In this document: in pieces, positions 13,401-26,100 of the stretch
Position numbering within the stretch: position 1 is the first letter of the stretch
Layout: each line of letters begins with the position of its first letter
Assembly (NCBI GenBank): GCA_030267565.1
Contig: BRXU01000009.1
Coordinates: 2,254,001 to 2,318,000 of the forward strand
Direction of reading: 5' to 3'
From: Pleodorina starrii
Lineage: Eukaryota; Chlorophyta; Chlorophyceae; Chlamydomonadales; Volvocaceae
DNA length: 64,000 nucleotides
Program-made: the position numbers and the translations under genes
The notes under the pieces: model-generated
The model's database searches: none
What the model was told of the DNA's origin: nothing
What the model saw: the letters and a program-made list of their open reading frames with translations, nothing else

Positions 13401-16400
13401 TGCGTTTTGGGGGGTTGTGGCGTGCATTGGGTCGTTGGATCTGGAGGTGGACGCAGCTGGATCAGCCCAGGAGCCCCTCCGGCCACATTCAATCCTCGGC
13501 CCTCACCTACCTTCGCGCGCCGCCCACCCAGCACCCACCCACGCCCGCACGCCCTCACCTCCCCAACAGCCGCAACCCGGGCAGCAACCGGCACACTGCT
13601 CGCCGACGGCAGCAAATACTGCTGTTCTGGCCGCCGGTGCCCAAACGAAACCTCGACCCATTTCGACGCATCCGCTGCCGCCGCTCCGCCGCCGCCGCCC
13701 GGCGGCGGCCTGTGCTGCGCGAACGACACACGCTCACACTCCTGGCTCTGCTCCGGAACCGCGTTCAGCGCGCGTATAGAGCGCGGCATGCCGTGCCCGT
13801 GCCCATGGCCGCCGCCGTGACCCACGGGTCCGTTGTGCGCTCGGTCGCCGCCGCCGGGGCCGCCACCGGGCGTTATGCCCAGCGCGAACGACCCCTCGAA
13901 TGCGTCCATTCGGTTGCCAATAGACCGATCGGCCGACTGCTGCGCCAGCGACAGAACATTGGCTCCCGTGAACGCCAGTCCGTCCGTTGTAAAGACATTG
14001 TCGGGGTCGGGACCCATGAAGGCCGCGCCGGGCGGCACGCCCGCGCTCGCCGTGCCGCCCGGCCCGAGCATCATGTCGCTTAGCGCGCCGCCCGGCGCGG
14101 CCATGGGCCGGCTGGAGGTGGCGAGCGTGGGCGGCACGGGAAGGATGCTGCGCCACACGCCGCCCTGCACCATCGACTCCAGCATTCCCTCCAGCGCGTC
14201 TGGCGGCGCGAGCTTGAAGCTGCGGGACCGGCATGTAAGCGTCATTGGGCGTCATCCAGGGACAGACTCGTAAAGGGGAGGGGGCCGGGCACGTGGAGGA
14301 AGCACGTGCACGTGAGCACGGGCGGCGACAGGGGGGGTAGCCGTGTGAAAAGGGAAGGGAAAACGGACCACCATGGTCTGAATGTGCGCCTCGTCTTTCC
14401 TCCCTTTGTCCCCGGGCCTATGTCTCAGCATCGTGTGCGCCGCGCCGGAACGAACGCGAGAGGGTCAAGGCGCGGCGCGCCGGTGGCCGGTGCCAACCGG
14501 TGGGACCGGCCGACCCGCGGACGGACGGGCCGGCAACAACCCGATGTGACCCTGGCAAACGGACCCGGCGGCCGGGGCGGGGCGCGGCGCGGCGCGGCAC
14601 TACTCACAGCTGTCCCAGAATCGCGGGTTCGTCCTCCTGCACCCACGCGGCGGCGCTGGTCTCCACGGCGTTGGGCGCTGCGACGGCGCCGGCGCCCACG
14701 CGCTTGGCGTTGCGGCCGGCGCCGGGGGCAGATCCGCGGCGCGCCTTGTCCTGAGCCGACCGGCGCTGAAAGCCGTAGTACGCTATCGACCTGCGCGGGC
14801 GTTGCCCGTAATTGCAAGGAATGCGGGACCAGCAGCAGCGATGGAACGTAAGCGGCGGTGGCAACGGACACCGGGAAAACCGGACCGAGACCGGATGGGG
14901 CCGCAACCCCCTCGCGCCCAGGCACCCAGCCAGCCACCCGCCCGTCGCCATCTCGAACCAGCCAAAAGCTACTCGCCCCCAGCCACCCTCAAGGCACCCA
15001 GCCAGCCAACCTGGCCTCAGCGAACCCCAAGGCACCCACCCGCAGCCAGCCCCCCACCCGCAGCCAGCCCCCCATCCGCAGCCACCTAAAGCTACCCAGC
15101 CGGCCAGCCATCTGCAGCCAGCCTCAACTTGCCCAGCCGGCCAACCCGGCCGCAACCTTCTGAGGGCATCCACCCACCCACCCACCCGCAGCCAGCCAGC
15201 CAGCCAGCCCAACCCTCCCCTCGCACCCACCCCGCGTTCTGGTGCAGCACGTCTCCCTTGAGCGTGAAGAGGGTGATGATGGCGGATATGTGGCCCATCA
15301 TGGTGTAGTCGCGCTGGAGGTGCTCCAGGAAGGCACCCTGACAGGGGAAAAGAAGGGCGGGGGTGACAGGGCAGGGTAAACCAAACAGTCCAAAGAGGCA
15401 GACTGAGAGGGGGCAGTGGGGCAGGAGGCAGACGGAAGCGGCAACGAACAACGCGGGAGCGAGCAGAACAAGGACGGGGGTTATCCACGTATAGGCCGGA
15501 GCCCGTGAACGGTAACGTCTCTGAAGAAACCTTCCTTCTTTTGGGTCGGTGGGTGGGGTGGGATGGGGTGGAGGGATGACGACACCGCACGCCGCGCTGC
15601 CAGCCCCGTACCTGGTTGCTGTCGGGCGAGAACTCGAAAATGATGCAGGGCACCACCTCGCCGCTGCTTTTGCGGTAGCCGCAGCCGCGCATTGTGACGG
15701 GCACAAAGGGGAAGACCTTGGGGTTGCTGGTGTTGACGAAGTGGCTCAGCGAGTGCACCACGATCGTGCTGCGTTCGCCCTCGCGCGGAACGCCCGCGAC
15801 GCTGAATCGGCTCACCGGCGTCGACAGCATCTCGTCCAGCATCTCCTGTACGGACAGCAGTACGGCAGGACGCCGTGTTATTTGCGGTACAGCACGGCAT
15901 GTTCCGGCTTGCAGCTCTAGCCATGCGTGAATACCGGTGCACCAACACCCCTGCCCCCGCTCTGCGGCACCCCGACGAGGCCGCCGCACATGCCGTACCC
16001 AGTGGCGCCGTCCTGTGCCGTACCGCCGCGCTGTACATATGCAATCGTACCTGCAGCAGCATGCCCAGCATGGCGTCCTGCTGTACCTGGCCCTCCAGTA
16101 CGTACTGCAGCTGTCGGTCCGTGCGGACTTTGAACAGCGAGCGCGCCGTGGAGGTGGCGTAGGCCAGCATCGGCCTGAGGGGGTAATCAAAGAGGATACC
16201 GCAGCGGAGGAACGGAGGCGACGAGAAAAGGACCTATGTACCGGTGATAGCGACACCGGCCCTTTGTGTCGGTGACAGTAAAACCGGCCTCGCCGGACTC
16301 TGCATCCCTGCGCGCCCTGCCCAAGACTGCTTGTGCGCGCGCGTGTGTGTGTGTCCACGCGGGTTGTGTGGTGCGGGGTGATCGCGGGCCTTTCGGATGT

Positions 16401-18369
16401 CGAAGACCGTTCTTGGGCGCTTCGTCGCTCTTATTAACGGGGCTCCCGCCCCGAGGCCGGAAAACCCCAAACCCAACCTGCCGTTGAAGCCGCCGAAGCG
16501 GCCGCCGATGGTGCAAGTGCCCGAAACACAGTGCAGGCATTACGGTTATGGCCCAGCGGGGCCCAGAGACCCCACCCGCGCCCCACCGTCATCGTCCCTC
16601 CTCCTCACCTCCTCTTCGCCCCGCCCGCCCCCCGCCTTCACCCCACCTCTCCACCCACACCGCGCCAACCCCCAACTCGTACCCACCTGGCCCCGCACGC
16701 CTGCATCATGTACAGCCTCAGCCGCAGGTAGCTGGGCAGTCGCTCTATGGACGCCAGCTGGCTAAAGTTCGCCGCGCTGCCGGCGCCCTGGAGCCCCGCC
16801 ACCAGCTCCGGAGCCGCCGCGACGGCATCCCCCACGGCGGGGTCCACGTCCAGCAGTAGCGCCGGCGGCACGTTGCCAATGTCCTCCTCGCACACGGCCT
16901 GGCAGGCAATGTGGAAAGGCGTTTCGAGGGGAGGCGTTTTGACTTAGGCGTTTCGCGCCGGGTTTCGGGAAGGGTTGGGTCAATCCGTGGGCGCTGTGCG
17001 CCAGAACGTGGGCGCTGCTGGCATCACGGGGGGCGAGGGCTCCCTGCATCTTGCCAGAACGTTCCCACCGCCGGCTGCCAACGTCGCAAGTGAGGCCCAA
17101 GGACATGGACGGATGTTGCTCTTCCGACCCAAATCCGACCCAGTTCAAAAAAGGCCGACAGACACGCCGGGGCGCAATCAGAGGACGGATCCCGACGGCC
17201 CCGACCCAAATCGGATCCGGGTAGTCTTAGGGTTTGCTCCGACCCAGATCGGTTTCGGGTAGTCTTAGGGTTTAGAGTTTCAGGGTTGTGTTAGGGTGTA
17301 GGGTTTCAGAGACCGGTCCATTGCGGCACGGACAGCCCGGGGATGAGACGGTTCTTTCGAATCCGCCCGTTTGCCGCGAAACGGCCCGCGAGTGCATAGG
17401 GTAGCCTGCACTGATGCACGCACACACGTGCGGCACACAGCACCAGCACGAGCGCAGTGCCGCACCTGAAGCAGCACTGCTGCCGACGGCTTGCCGGCTT
17501 TGCTGAGCATTTCCACGAGCTCCTGCTTTGTGTAGGCGTGCAGGAGGTGCGGCACGCTCTTCTGACCCTCATGCGTGCCGGATGCCGATTCCGCAAAGAA
17601 CGGCATGGTTTCATGAATGCCTGCGCGAGCCACAAGAGCGGAAGCGTGTGTGTGTGTGTGAGTGTGCGGGGCGGGGCGAGGGGAGTGTGGCCGCGCGGAA
17701 TCAAGGCGCGGGGGAAAGCCCCCGTCGCACCCACTCCGAAGGGCGGCGTGGGGAGTGAGGCCAGACGCAACCCAACATCGTCAGGACTCCATTTTGTGCG
17801 TCGCACCGAGCCTGCAGTTACCTAAGTCCATGCACAACAAACTGGCACCTGCTCTGGCCGATGTAACCACGCCTGGATGGCTTAGTTACAGGAAATTTGT
17901 GCGTGCGGCTGCTGTGCCGGTTTCTGTCAAACGACCCGGTGTGTTTCTATGACGCACAGTTACTGTGACACCTACCTCGCTTTCCGGGCCCTGGCAAGTG
18001 CGCAGCCCTTGCCTCCTGCTCCGGCAGCCGTATATGCCTCAAGCTCGACAGCGTGTCCGCGTTTTGCCCTGCCGAACCCTCCAGCTCTCGAACTCGGGCC
18101 TTGAGCTTTAGTATGAGCTGCCGCGCATCCTCAAGCGAAGTAACCATTTCCACTTGCTCAGCCTCAACAAACCGGTCCATGTCCAGGGTTGAAGCCAGCA
18201 TCGCATCCTGCCTGGCACATTCTGCAGGGACTACTGCATTTCTCGCCGTTGCGGGGACTGGCTCCGCCTGAGACACCGCCCCTGATGCTGCAGAGCTTGG
18301 CTCCGCAAACGTCCGGGCCCTTCGTTGTCCTCGGAAGCAACGGACAAGCCAGCCCGCCATTTCTGACAT
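4446..18369 (-). CDS. PAS-domain class III nucleotidyl cyclase, predicted guanylate cyclase (22 exons)
   Basis: Predicted to make cGMP from GTP. Exons in transcript order: 18369-17976, 17620-17466, 16898-16687, 16174-16051, 15845-15612, 15337-15231, 14790-14608, 14219-13559, 13399-12987, 12655-11106, 10762-10365, 9949-9882, 9490-9473, 8861-8741, 8495-8468, 7965-7891, 7420-7389, 7157-7142, 6499-6387, 6173-6111, 5770-5579, 4997-4446. All phases match and give about 1902 residues. Seen: a short coiled coil in exon 1 ([20 protein letters not shown]); a split PAS fold from about residue 380 to 1490, ending [12 protein letters not shown]...TDVTARV; a signalling helix ([15 protein letters not shown], about 1500-1546); and a catalytic domain about 1547-1730. 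Metal Asp are D1553 (FADIVGF) and D1597 (ETIGDCY). Base-selecting residues are E1593 and C1676 (FCLFGD), the guanylate pattern; adenylate cyclases have Lys and Asp. Transition-state N1683 and R1687 (NTASR) are kept. The last 170 residues are Ala/Gly-rich. I see no clear membrane segment. The start is uncertain: an ATG at 17831 with a 10-base exon (17831-17822) also joins exon 2 in phase. The PAS-cyclase architecture resembles Chlamydomonas CYG-type proteins (from memory). Confidence 0.9.
5006..5189. repeat. GGGCA pentanucleotide array inside the last cyclase intron
   Basis: About 36 tandem GGGCA units (CCCTG on the coding strand) end a few bases before the acceptor of the last cyclase exon at 4997. 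The array forms the pyrimidine tract of that acceptor. Confidence 0.95.
5239..5272 (+). repeat. Dispersed repeat B, copy 1 (diverged)
   Basis: A 34-base element starting TTATCCACGTATAG and ending ACGGTA. It lies in the last intron of the cyclase gene and differs from the 15481 and 56070 copies at a few positions. Confidence 0.75.
5466..5578. repeat. CCAGC/CCAC array starting at a splice donor
   Basis: Read on the minus strand, this GTGGGTGGCTGG-type tract begins exactly at the donor of the cyclase exon ending at 5579 and runs on for about 110 bases. Confidence 0.85.
6187..6345. repeat. Tandem repeat with ATGATGGAG core
   Basis: Imperfect tandem copies of GAGCCATGATGGAGTGATG lie in the cyclase intron between the exons at 6387-6499 and 6111-6173. 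They overlap no exon. Confidence 0.8.
7508..7612. repeat. Short tandem repeat with GTGGAACAGCGC core
   Basis: Copies of about 13-15 bases alternate GTGGAGCAGCGC and GTGGAACAGCGC within a cyclase intron (between the exons at 7891-7965 and 7389-7420). Confidence 0.8.
15481..15515 (+). repeat. Dispersed repeat B, copy 2
   Basis: The element starts TTATCCACGTATAGGCCGG and continues to GTGAACGGTAA. It lies in the cyclase intron between the exons at 15612-15845 and 15231-15337. It matches the copy at 56070 base for base over about 35 positions. Confidence 0.85.
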
Positions 18370-20166
18370 CCGTCAGGCACTGCCAAGCCACACGGTGTTC
18401 GTTAACACCATGGACGTGGAACACCTTTGCACGCCATGCCATGAATGGATGGAACAGTCATGTTTTAACCATGACGGGATTTGCGGCAAAAAAACGCATG
18501 CAGCGCATCCATATCATCCACGTTTGTTATGGTGACTGTCGACTATGGAAGGCTGTGTTTCCGAGCGCCTTGCGCATCAGCAATGCTCATGTCAATAATC
18601 ATAACAAGATTCGTAATGCAAGTGGCGGAATGGGGCTAGGAGCACAGCCGGCCTACGGGATCGAAGTGTACGATAGAAAAGGCCAAGAGAAGCGAAATGG
18701 ATATGAAAGAAAAACGCGCTTCGACATTGTAAACGCTTGAAAGTGTTATCTGCACGAGTATGCATGCGCTAAAGGTGAGCTTGCAAAACTAATAGAGCTG
18801 GAGACGTCGTACGCCCGTGTAACTCCGTTCACGACGTAACGCCTACAAGTTCAAAAGTATCTGCAGAACCCCAGCGCAGGACACAATGTAACACTCGAGT
18901 TCACTGCATCGCTCGTACATGGAAAATTGCAGCATGATGGGGCTTCTTGTACATTCTGATGCGGTGTGAGTACAGGTTGTCCGTTGCCAGTACCCTGTCA
19001 GTAGCTCAGTACCCATCAGCGGCTGAGCAACTGCGCAGCTGGCTTCCTGTTGGGTCCTCTCCAAGCAGAACTGGAATTCAGGAGAGGATTATTCAATACT
19101 GCTTGTGAACCTGAGTTCAACGGTAGGTAGGGCCGAGGTAGGGTTAGGAGGCCGGGGAGGCCGCCTGATCTTGAGGGGCCATGCATTCAACGACACGGAG
19201 CAGGCAGGTTCAAGGTGAGGCCGAAGGCCGAAGGCGTGTTACGGTTCGCGCGCATCCTCAGTGTATGCCAGGGTTAGGGCTGGTTAGGGGAGATGGACCC
19301 GGCCGGGGCACTGAAGTCCCGCGGGTGTTGTTGTTCATAAGGCCTTTGCCTTCGGCCTAGAGCCTCTTTAGTAAGCGCTCCTGTAAAAAATGCCAATGGG
19401 CACGATATCTCTATGGGAGCAACATCGGACGCGCCCAGTGTCAGGCCGGCAAACGTGCAAAGACCAATCAGCGCATGGGAAAAAGTGCAGTACTCGCTGT
19501 ACTCTATGCGAGGCGCGACAGGGGCGAGGATTTACGCTGTGCACGCGAACTCGACAGGTGCCGTGAGCTGTGGCATCACTGCAGCACACGTTTCAATATT
19601 CACCTTCCGGGCGAAGCGTCTCAGTGCGGGGCAAACCTTTCCCGCTTTCAAGCGGTCCCTAGCGGTCAACCCTTCCGCCTCATAGCAGGTTGACTTAGCG
19701 ACACTGGCGCGTTTCTCGGCTGTTGAGAGTTGCAACGCTGCGAAGCAACGCTACCAATGTTGAAGCAAATGCCAATCATCATGTTGCTGCATGGAAATCT
19801 CTTGCAGAGCACCTCGTACGGCAACAATGCAGTGCTCGCGATAGACAGGGCTGTTCAATCATTACCTGTTGAATGAAGGGTGACACTAATACATACGTGT
19901 GGGCTCAGCAGCTTGCCCGTCGTGATCTGTCGCTGGGGCGGGCTTACTTATTGCTTGTCAACGACACGCTGACCAGTATCCTTGAATTGAGTTAAATCTT
20001 TTTCAAGAATTTTGTTGATTTGATTACATGGACTAGGATGTCCTTCTAAGGCCTCTTCTAAGGTCGCAAACACCCGATGGAACGGGTTTCGCGGAGCACG
20101 GATTGCATGGCGCTTAGAACATAAAGTTGGTAACACTGAAGTATCAGTATCGCACGGACGGAAAAG
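18370..20166. promoter_or_regulatory. Divergent intergenic region between the cyclase and DRC7 genes
   Basis: The two genes face away from each other, so both promoters should lie in these 1.8 kb. The sequence is visibly AT-richer than the flanking genes and has no array repeats. Several GGTTAGGG-like words occur at 19125-19300. I could not fix a TATA box or transcription start. Short frames here do not look coding. Confidence 0.6.
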
Positions 20167-23100
20167 ATGGCGTCCGTGGCAGCCCCGGCGGAGGTCGGGA
20201 CGCTGTCCCGGGAAGTCCTCGAGGAAAGGTTGATGGAGGCGCGCCGGACATATCGGCTTAACATGGGGTGAGATTAATCAGTTGCACGCACGGTGCCTAC
20301 CTCTAACGACTGCATGTTGCACGGCATGAGGCGCCAACACTCACTCCTAACACCACGCTGCGCAGCTACGCTGGGCTTAAGCAGCTTCCACCTGGATTTG
20401 TGGATCTGGTGAAGAAGTACAACCCGCATATCACGGAGCTCGAGCTCTCCAGGTGCGGGGGCGCTCGCCAGGCTCCGGCTGGTGGTGGTGAAAGCACGCG
20501 TCCTCCCGGAAGGGAACGTGCGAGAGCGCAGACTTGGCACTGCTCCCCAGGCCAGTTCCATCCCTGGAGGCATCTGATTACGACGGCGGGAAGCGGGATG
20601 CAGTGACCCAGGGGTCGCATTTTGTGCCGTTGGAACACCGCGGCCCCCCTCCCCTTCCCTCCAACGATGCCCCGGCATGGCAACACACGACGGCGCACGT
20701 GCCATTTCCGCAGTATCGCCTGGGGCGGGGGCGGGACTGTTTCCCTCTACCCTCAACCCCCCCTGCCCCGCGGCACCCGAGTCCTCACCCTCAGATGCGC
20801 CGCCCCGCACGCCCCGCCCGGCGCGGGCTGCCGCCCCATCCCCTATCCGTGTCTCGCACCTCCAGCATCCCACTAACCCCGCCATGCCCTGCCTCCCACC
20901 CGCGCGTCCCCGCACCCCCACCCCACACCCCCCAAGTAATGCTGGCTTCCGGGTCCGTTCGCTGACGCCGTCTCCGTCTCCGCTGCGGTATCTTCTTTTT
21001 ACCCCGCCCCCCTACCCGGCCTATCGCCACGTGTGTGTGTGTGTGTGTGTGTGTCTGCGCAGTAACGACCTGACGGATCTGCCCGATGAGCTGGAGGAGT
21101 TCCGCTACCTGCGTATCCTGCGCCTCAAGTACAACCAGCTCAAACGCATCCCGGGCGTCGTCTACAGGTACCGTGCTTACCGTGATACGAGGCGATGTAA
21201 CCGGGCCGGTTGCCCGTGTGGGTGTGTGTGCGGGTATGGTCTGGGTGTGGGTGGGTGGGTGGGTAGAGATACCGCAGCGGAAGGTCTGAGACTCACCGTC
21301 TGGGTCCGTGGGTCCGCCTGGAGGGGGGGCTGCCGTGGCCTGAGGACGGAGCGGAAAGAGCCGCGAATGCTGTCAGCAGCGGCACATGAAGAGAAAGAGA
21401 GAGGAGAGGAAAAGAGAGAAGGGAGAGAGAGCGTGAGACGGAGAGTTAGAGGGTGAGAGAGACAGAGAGCGCAGCGGAAGGTGGATCAGAGCACTGCCAG
21501 TCTCCCCCGGCCCCAGCCTCGACCGCGAGGAGAGCGCGGCCCGCAGTCATCCCGACGCACGTGTGGCGAAGCGGGACGAAAGCGCAGCTTTCCCTCGCGA
21601 GTGGCGGTCTGATGACCCGTGGGTCGGTGCCTCATCACCCGGGGGCGGATGGGCGTCGTGGTCGGGGCGGCGCAGCTGCTACATAACGAATGCGGTGCAG
21701 CGCAACGAATGCGGGGCAGCGCAACGAGTGCGGGGCAGCGCAACGAGTGCGGGGCAAAGCGCCGCCACTGGCGGCTGGCACATCACCCGGGCAGGCTGCG
21801 TCCCTTCGCAGCTGCGCCGCCAGCGTCTTGGGCTGGCATCTCGGGGGCTATGGGGCCGCGGGCCACGGCCCGGAAGGGGGTCCGGCGGCTGGCACGTACA
21901 AATTACGTGTGACGGGGGAGGGGGGGGGGACGGAGGGACGGGTACAAGAAAAATGCGTGGCTCGCCTATCTCTCTCACTATCTCTCTCTCTCTCTCTCAC
22001 ACACACACCCAACCGAAACCGCCGCCCCCGGCCTGTCTTGCCGCACTCGCTCCAGGCTGCAGCAGCTGATGGTGTTCGATGTGAGCGGCAACAAGATATC
22101 CAAAGTGGACGAGTCGGTGGGCCATCTGACGCTGCTCAAGGTGAGGTGGGGGGCGCGGCAGCGGGGTGGAGCGTGCTGGTGCGTGTGTGTGTGGTGGGTG
22201 GGTGGGTGGGTGGGTGGCCACGGGGGGCGGGGCGAGCAGCGGGGCGGGGCGTATTGGACGGGGCAGGGCGGGGCGAGCGGCTCGCGGGGTGGTGCGAGTC
22301 CGAGGTGCGGCAGCCAGCACGCAGTTGGGCAGTATGCCGGGTGGGCGTAGAGCAGAGCAGGGAGGGAGGGAGGGAGGGGGTGAGGGAGAGAGGGAGGGAG
22401 AGAGGGAGGGAGGGAGGGAGGGAGGATTCAGGATGGCGCCGGGAGTTGGGACTGGGGGGACGAGAGGCCGCGGCCCGGGCCTTGGCCCGGCGGCTGGCAT
22501 TCGCTGTCGGCGCGAGGCGGGCAGGGGGCAACGATACGGCATGCAGAAGGACGCATCCACGCCTTACCTCATACCCTCCTCCATCCCCTCCATCCCCTCT
22601 CCCACCTCCACCTCCATTCCTCGCCCCTCCCTAGGAGCTGGATGTGTCGGGCAATGAGATCACAACGCTGCCCGACTCGCTGGCGTCGCTGCCCAAGCTC
22701 GAGGTGGGTGTGTGTGTGGAGGGGGGGAGCGGGGCGGGCCGGTAATAGAGATGATACAGCAGGGGGGACGGCGGGCAGGCGGGTGCATGCGTGGATGGTT
22801 GGGTCCCAGAACCGTTACGTGCGTGTGTGTGCGTGTGTGTATGGGCAGCCGGGGGACCAACCGGTGGTTGTGACCCGTGCTTCCTGCCGGACCCGACCGG
22901 TGTGAACACAAAGCCTGGGCCCATGCCTCCCTGACCCCGCTCGTGCCTCCCCTCTCCACGTCTCCCGCCCTGCCATGCCTCCCACGCCTCCCCGCCCACG
23001 CCCACGCCGCCCCCCTTCGCTGCCGCCCGTCTCCGTTTCTTTGCTGCTGTATCCTCTTTCTTACCCCCTCGCCCCCCTCCCTCCCCGTCCCTCTTCCCCT

Positions 23101-26100
23101 CCCCCTCCCGCCTCTCTCCCCCTCCCTCCCCCTCCCCCAGGTGGTCCAAGTCGAGAACAACCGGCTGGAGCTGCTGCCCGACAACCTGGGCGAGCTGGCC
23201 GCAGTCATCAAGATGGACCTCTCCACCAACAACCTGCGCTATCTGCCCAACTCAATGGGGCAGCTCAAGAAAGTGCAGCGGATAGACGTGGGGAACAATC
23301 TGCTGACCAAGGTGAGAGGAGGAAAGAGGGGGTAATTAAAACGGCCCGGGGCGAGGGAACGCAACGCAGTTACCTGGGATATTACCTGAGGGGGGTTGGG
23401 GGCGGAAGGGGGGGGACGCTTAGGCGTTTACGGCTGCTTGATTGCAGCAATGGGGTTCTGCTCCCTCTCCCACTCTCCCTTCCCACCCTCTTTCCCTCTC
23501 GGTTTTATCTCCCTGGTCGTCTTCGTCCTGATCCTACTGGTCATCCTGATCCTGCGCCCGCTTGTCGGTCCTCCTGCTCCCTGCCCCTGCTCCCGGTCCT
23601 GCTCCTCCTGCTTCAGCTCCCGGTCTCGGTCTCCCCCCCCCCCGCTCCCGGTCCCCGCAGGTTCCCCCCAGCATGGGCCACCTGAAGACCCTCAAGGAGT
23701 TCAATCTGCGCTACAACAACCTGGACGAGCGGTACAAGGCCAAAGTGGAGGAGGGACTCTCAAAGTGAGTTGCAGGGTGGTGGTGGTGGGGGGAAGGGGA
23801 AGGGGGTGCAGCAGCAGCAGCAGACCAGCAGCAGAAGCAGGCCAGCAGAAGCAGACCAGCAGCAGCACCAGGCCAGCACCAGGCCAGCTGGGGTTGCGGG
23901 GGAGGGGGGTACAGTCAGGGAGTCCAAGGAGGCAAGCTGACTGGCTGACAGGCGTAGTGGGAGGAAGGGGTTTATGGGGTCGGGGCGCCGGGTCTTCCCT
24001 GCGGAATGGCGGGCTCCTCACACGCCCCCCCCCCCTCAACCCCCTTCCCCTTCATCCCCCCGGCCGCTCTCTCCCCCTCCTCCGCCTCACGCACACCCCC
24101 GCCCGCACCCAACGCCCGCACGCGCCCAGGTTCCTGGCTTTCCTGCGTGAGGAGGAGGAGCGGGAGCGGCTGGAGGAGATTGAGCGGCTCAAGCCCATCG
24201 GCACCCCCGTGGGCTCCTACCTGGAGTACCGCTGCAAGGCGGAGGTGGGCGGGGGGAGGGGGCTGGGGGTGGGGGCGGGACGGGGAGGCGGAAGGGGCGG
24301 CGGAAGCGGAACAGGGTTTTAGGGTTTAAGAAAGAACCGCAATGCGAATGGGGAACAAAGAACTATAAAGAAAAAAGAAAGGGGAGGGCGGGGGGAGGGC
24401 GGGGGGGGGGGGGTTGAGCCATGGTGGCAATTGGCAGGATAGGGGTGGGGGCCCGCGGGCTCGCTGACCCATGGCGCCACGAGCTTGACGGTGAGTCATG
24501 TCCACGGAACCGGCCCTGTCCTCTGTCCATGACTCCAATCACGCCGGTCTCTTGTCCTCTTCGTCGCCCTCCCCTGCCCTCCTCGCAACGCACCTGCCGT
24601 GCCCTCCCTGGCCCTCCCGCCGAACCAACCCGCCCGCCTCCTCGCCTCCTCCACACCCTCCTCGCCTCGGTTACTTGGCTGCGGGTTGTTCCTTTATCTC
24701 CCTCCACACACACCCACACACACACCACCCCCACCCCCACCAACTACCCCCGGCCCCGCTGTTGTGTTCATCAGGTGGGTCAGCTGGTGAAGACGGAGAT
24801 GGGTGACATCACCGTGGACAACAGGTGCTGGATACGGACTGGACACACGCTCACGCAGGTGGGGGGGGGAAGGGGTGGGGTGGGTGGGTAGGTAGGGGGT
24901 TGGGGGCAGGGTGGCTATCTTATTTTGCCGAGTATCTACGGCCAGAGATACTCGTGGCTCAGAACCCCTCCCGCCTCCCCTCCCCCCCCCCCAGGTGGGC
25001 AGCATGCTGCTGATCTTCGGCGGCCAGCTGCAGAAGGACGGCTCCACCACCAACGACTTGTTCTGGATGACCATGGACCGAATGGAGTGGCACAACCAGC
25101 CCTGCAAGGGAGAGAAGCCGCCGCCCAGGTGAGGGCGAGGGAGAGGACGAGGGAGAGGGCGGGGGCCAGGGCAAAGGGAGGGGGTGGCAGGTTCTACTGG
25201 GCTGGCTTGCCCTTCCCTTCCTTTCACACGTATGGGGGCGGTTAAGAGGGCGCGAGGGTCGGCAAGCGGATGGGGCCAGCCGGGTCGGTAGGACGAAGAA
25301 AGAAACCCTAAAAGCCCTTTCTCGGTCGCCTACGTCCCCCTGCCCGCGGTATCGTTCTTCTTAACCCCCCTACCCCCCGCCCCTCGCCTCTCCCCTCGCC
25401 TCTCTCCCCTCCCCCCTCTCCTCTCCCCTCGCCTCTCTCCCCGCCGTTTTAATTACCCCTTTACCCCTTTATTTCAATTACCCCTTTATATAAAGGAGCT
25501 TATCACTCCCTGACCCCTCCTCTCCTCTCTCTCTCTCCCCTCTCTCTCCTCGCCAGGTACAACCACGCCGCCTGCTACGACGAGGAGAACAACCGGCTGA
25601 TCGTGTTTGGCGGCCGCACCGCGGAGCGCAAGCGCCTCAACGACGTGGCCTTTCTGGACCTGGACACGTGGACCTGGTACAAGCCGTCCACGGAGGGCGC
25701 GGCGCCGTCGCCTCGGGAGCAGGCGGTGTCCACATTCTGGGCGGGGAACATGGTGCTGTTCGGTGAGGCGGGGCGGCGGCGGTTGGGGGGGAAGGGAGGG
25801 CGTGGATGGGCCGGGGTGGGTGTGGGTCGTGGGTGTGGGGATGGGGGTGGGTGGGGGGTGGGGATGGCGGCGGTAGGCGGGGCGGTGGGGGGGGGGTTGG
25901 AAGAGGTGGGGGTGGCCGGCGGTGGATGCGGCTGGAGGCGAGTCAAAGTCGGTGGGAGGGGCGGGCATGCGGCGCGTTCCCCGCTCGCCCGGTCGCTGCT
26001 CACACAGCCCAACGCCGCGCCGCCCCTCGGTCTCCCATGCATGCCCCTCGTCCTCGCCCCTCCACGCCGCGGCACGATCCCCCTCACGACCGACCCGGCG

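Noticed and set aside
11215..13820. Long plus-strand frames of over 500 codons opposite the cyclase
   Set aside because: They are shadows of the large GC-rich minus-strand exons 8-10. They have no family match, while the minus strand splices in phase into a recognisable cyclase.
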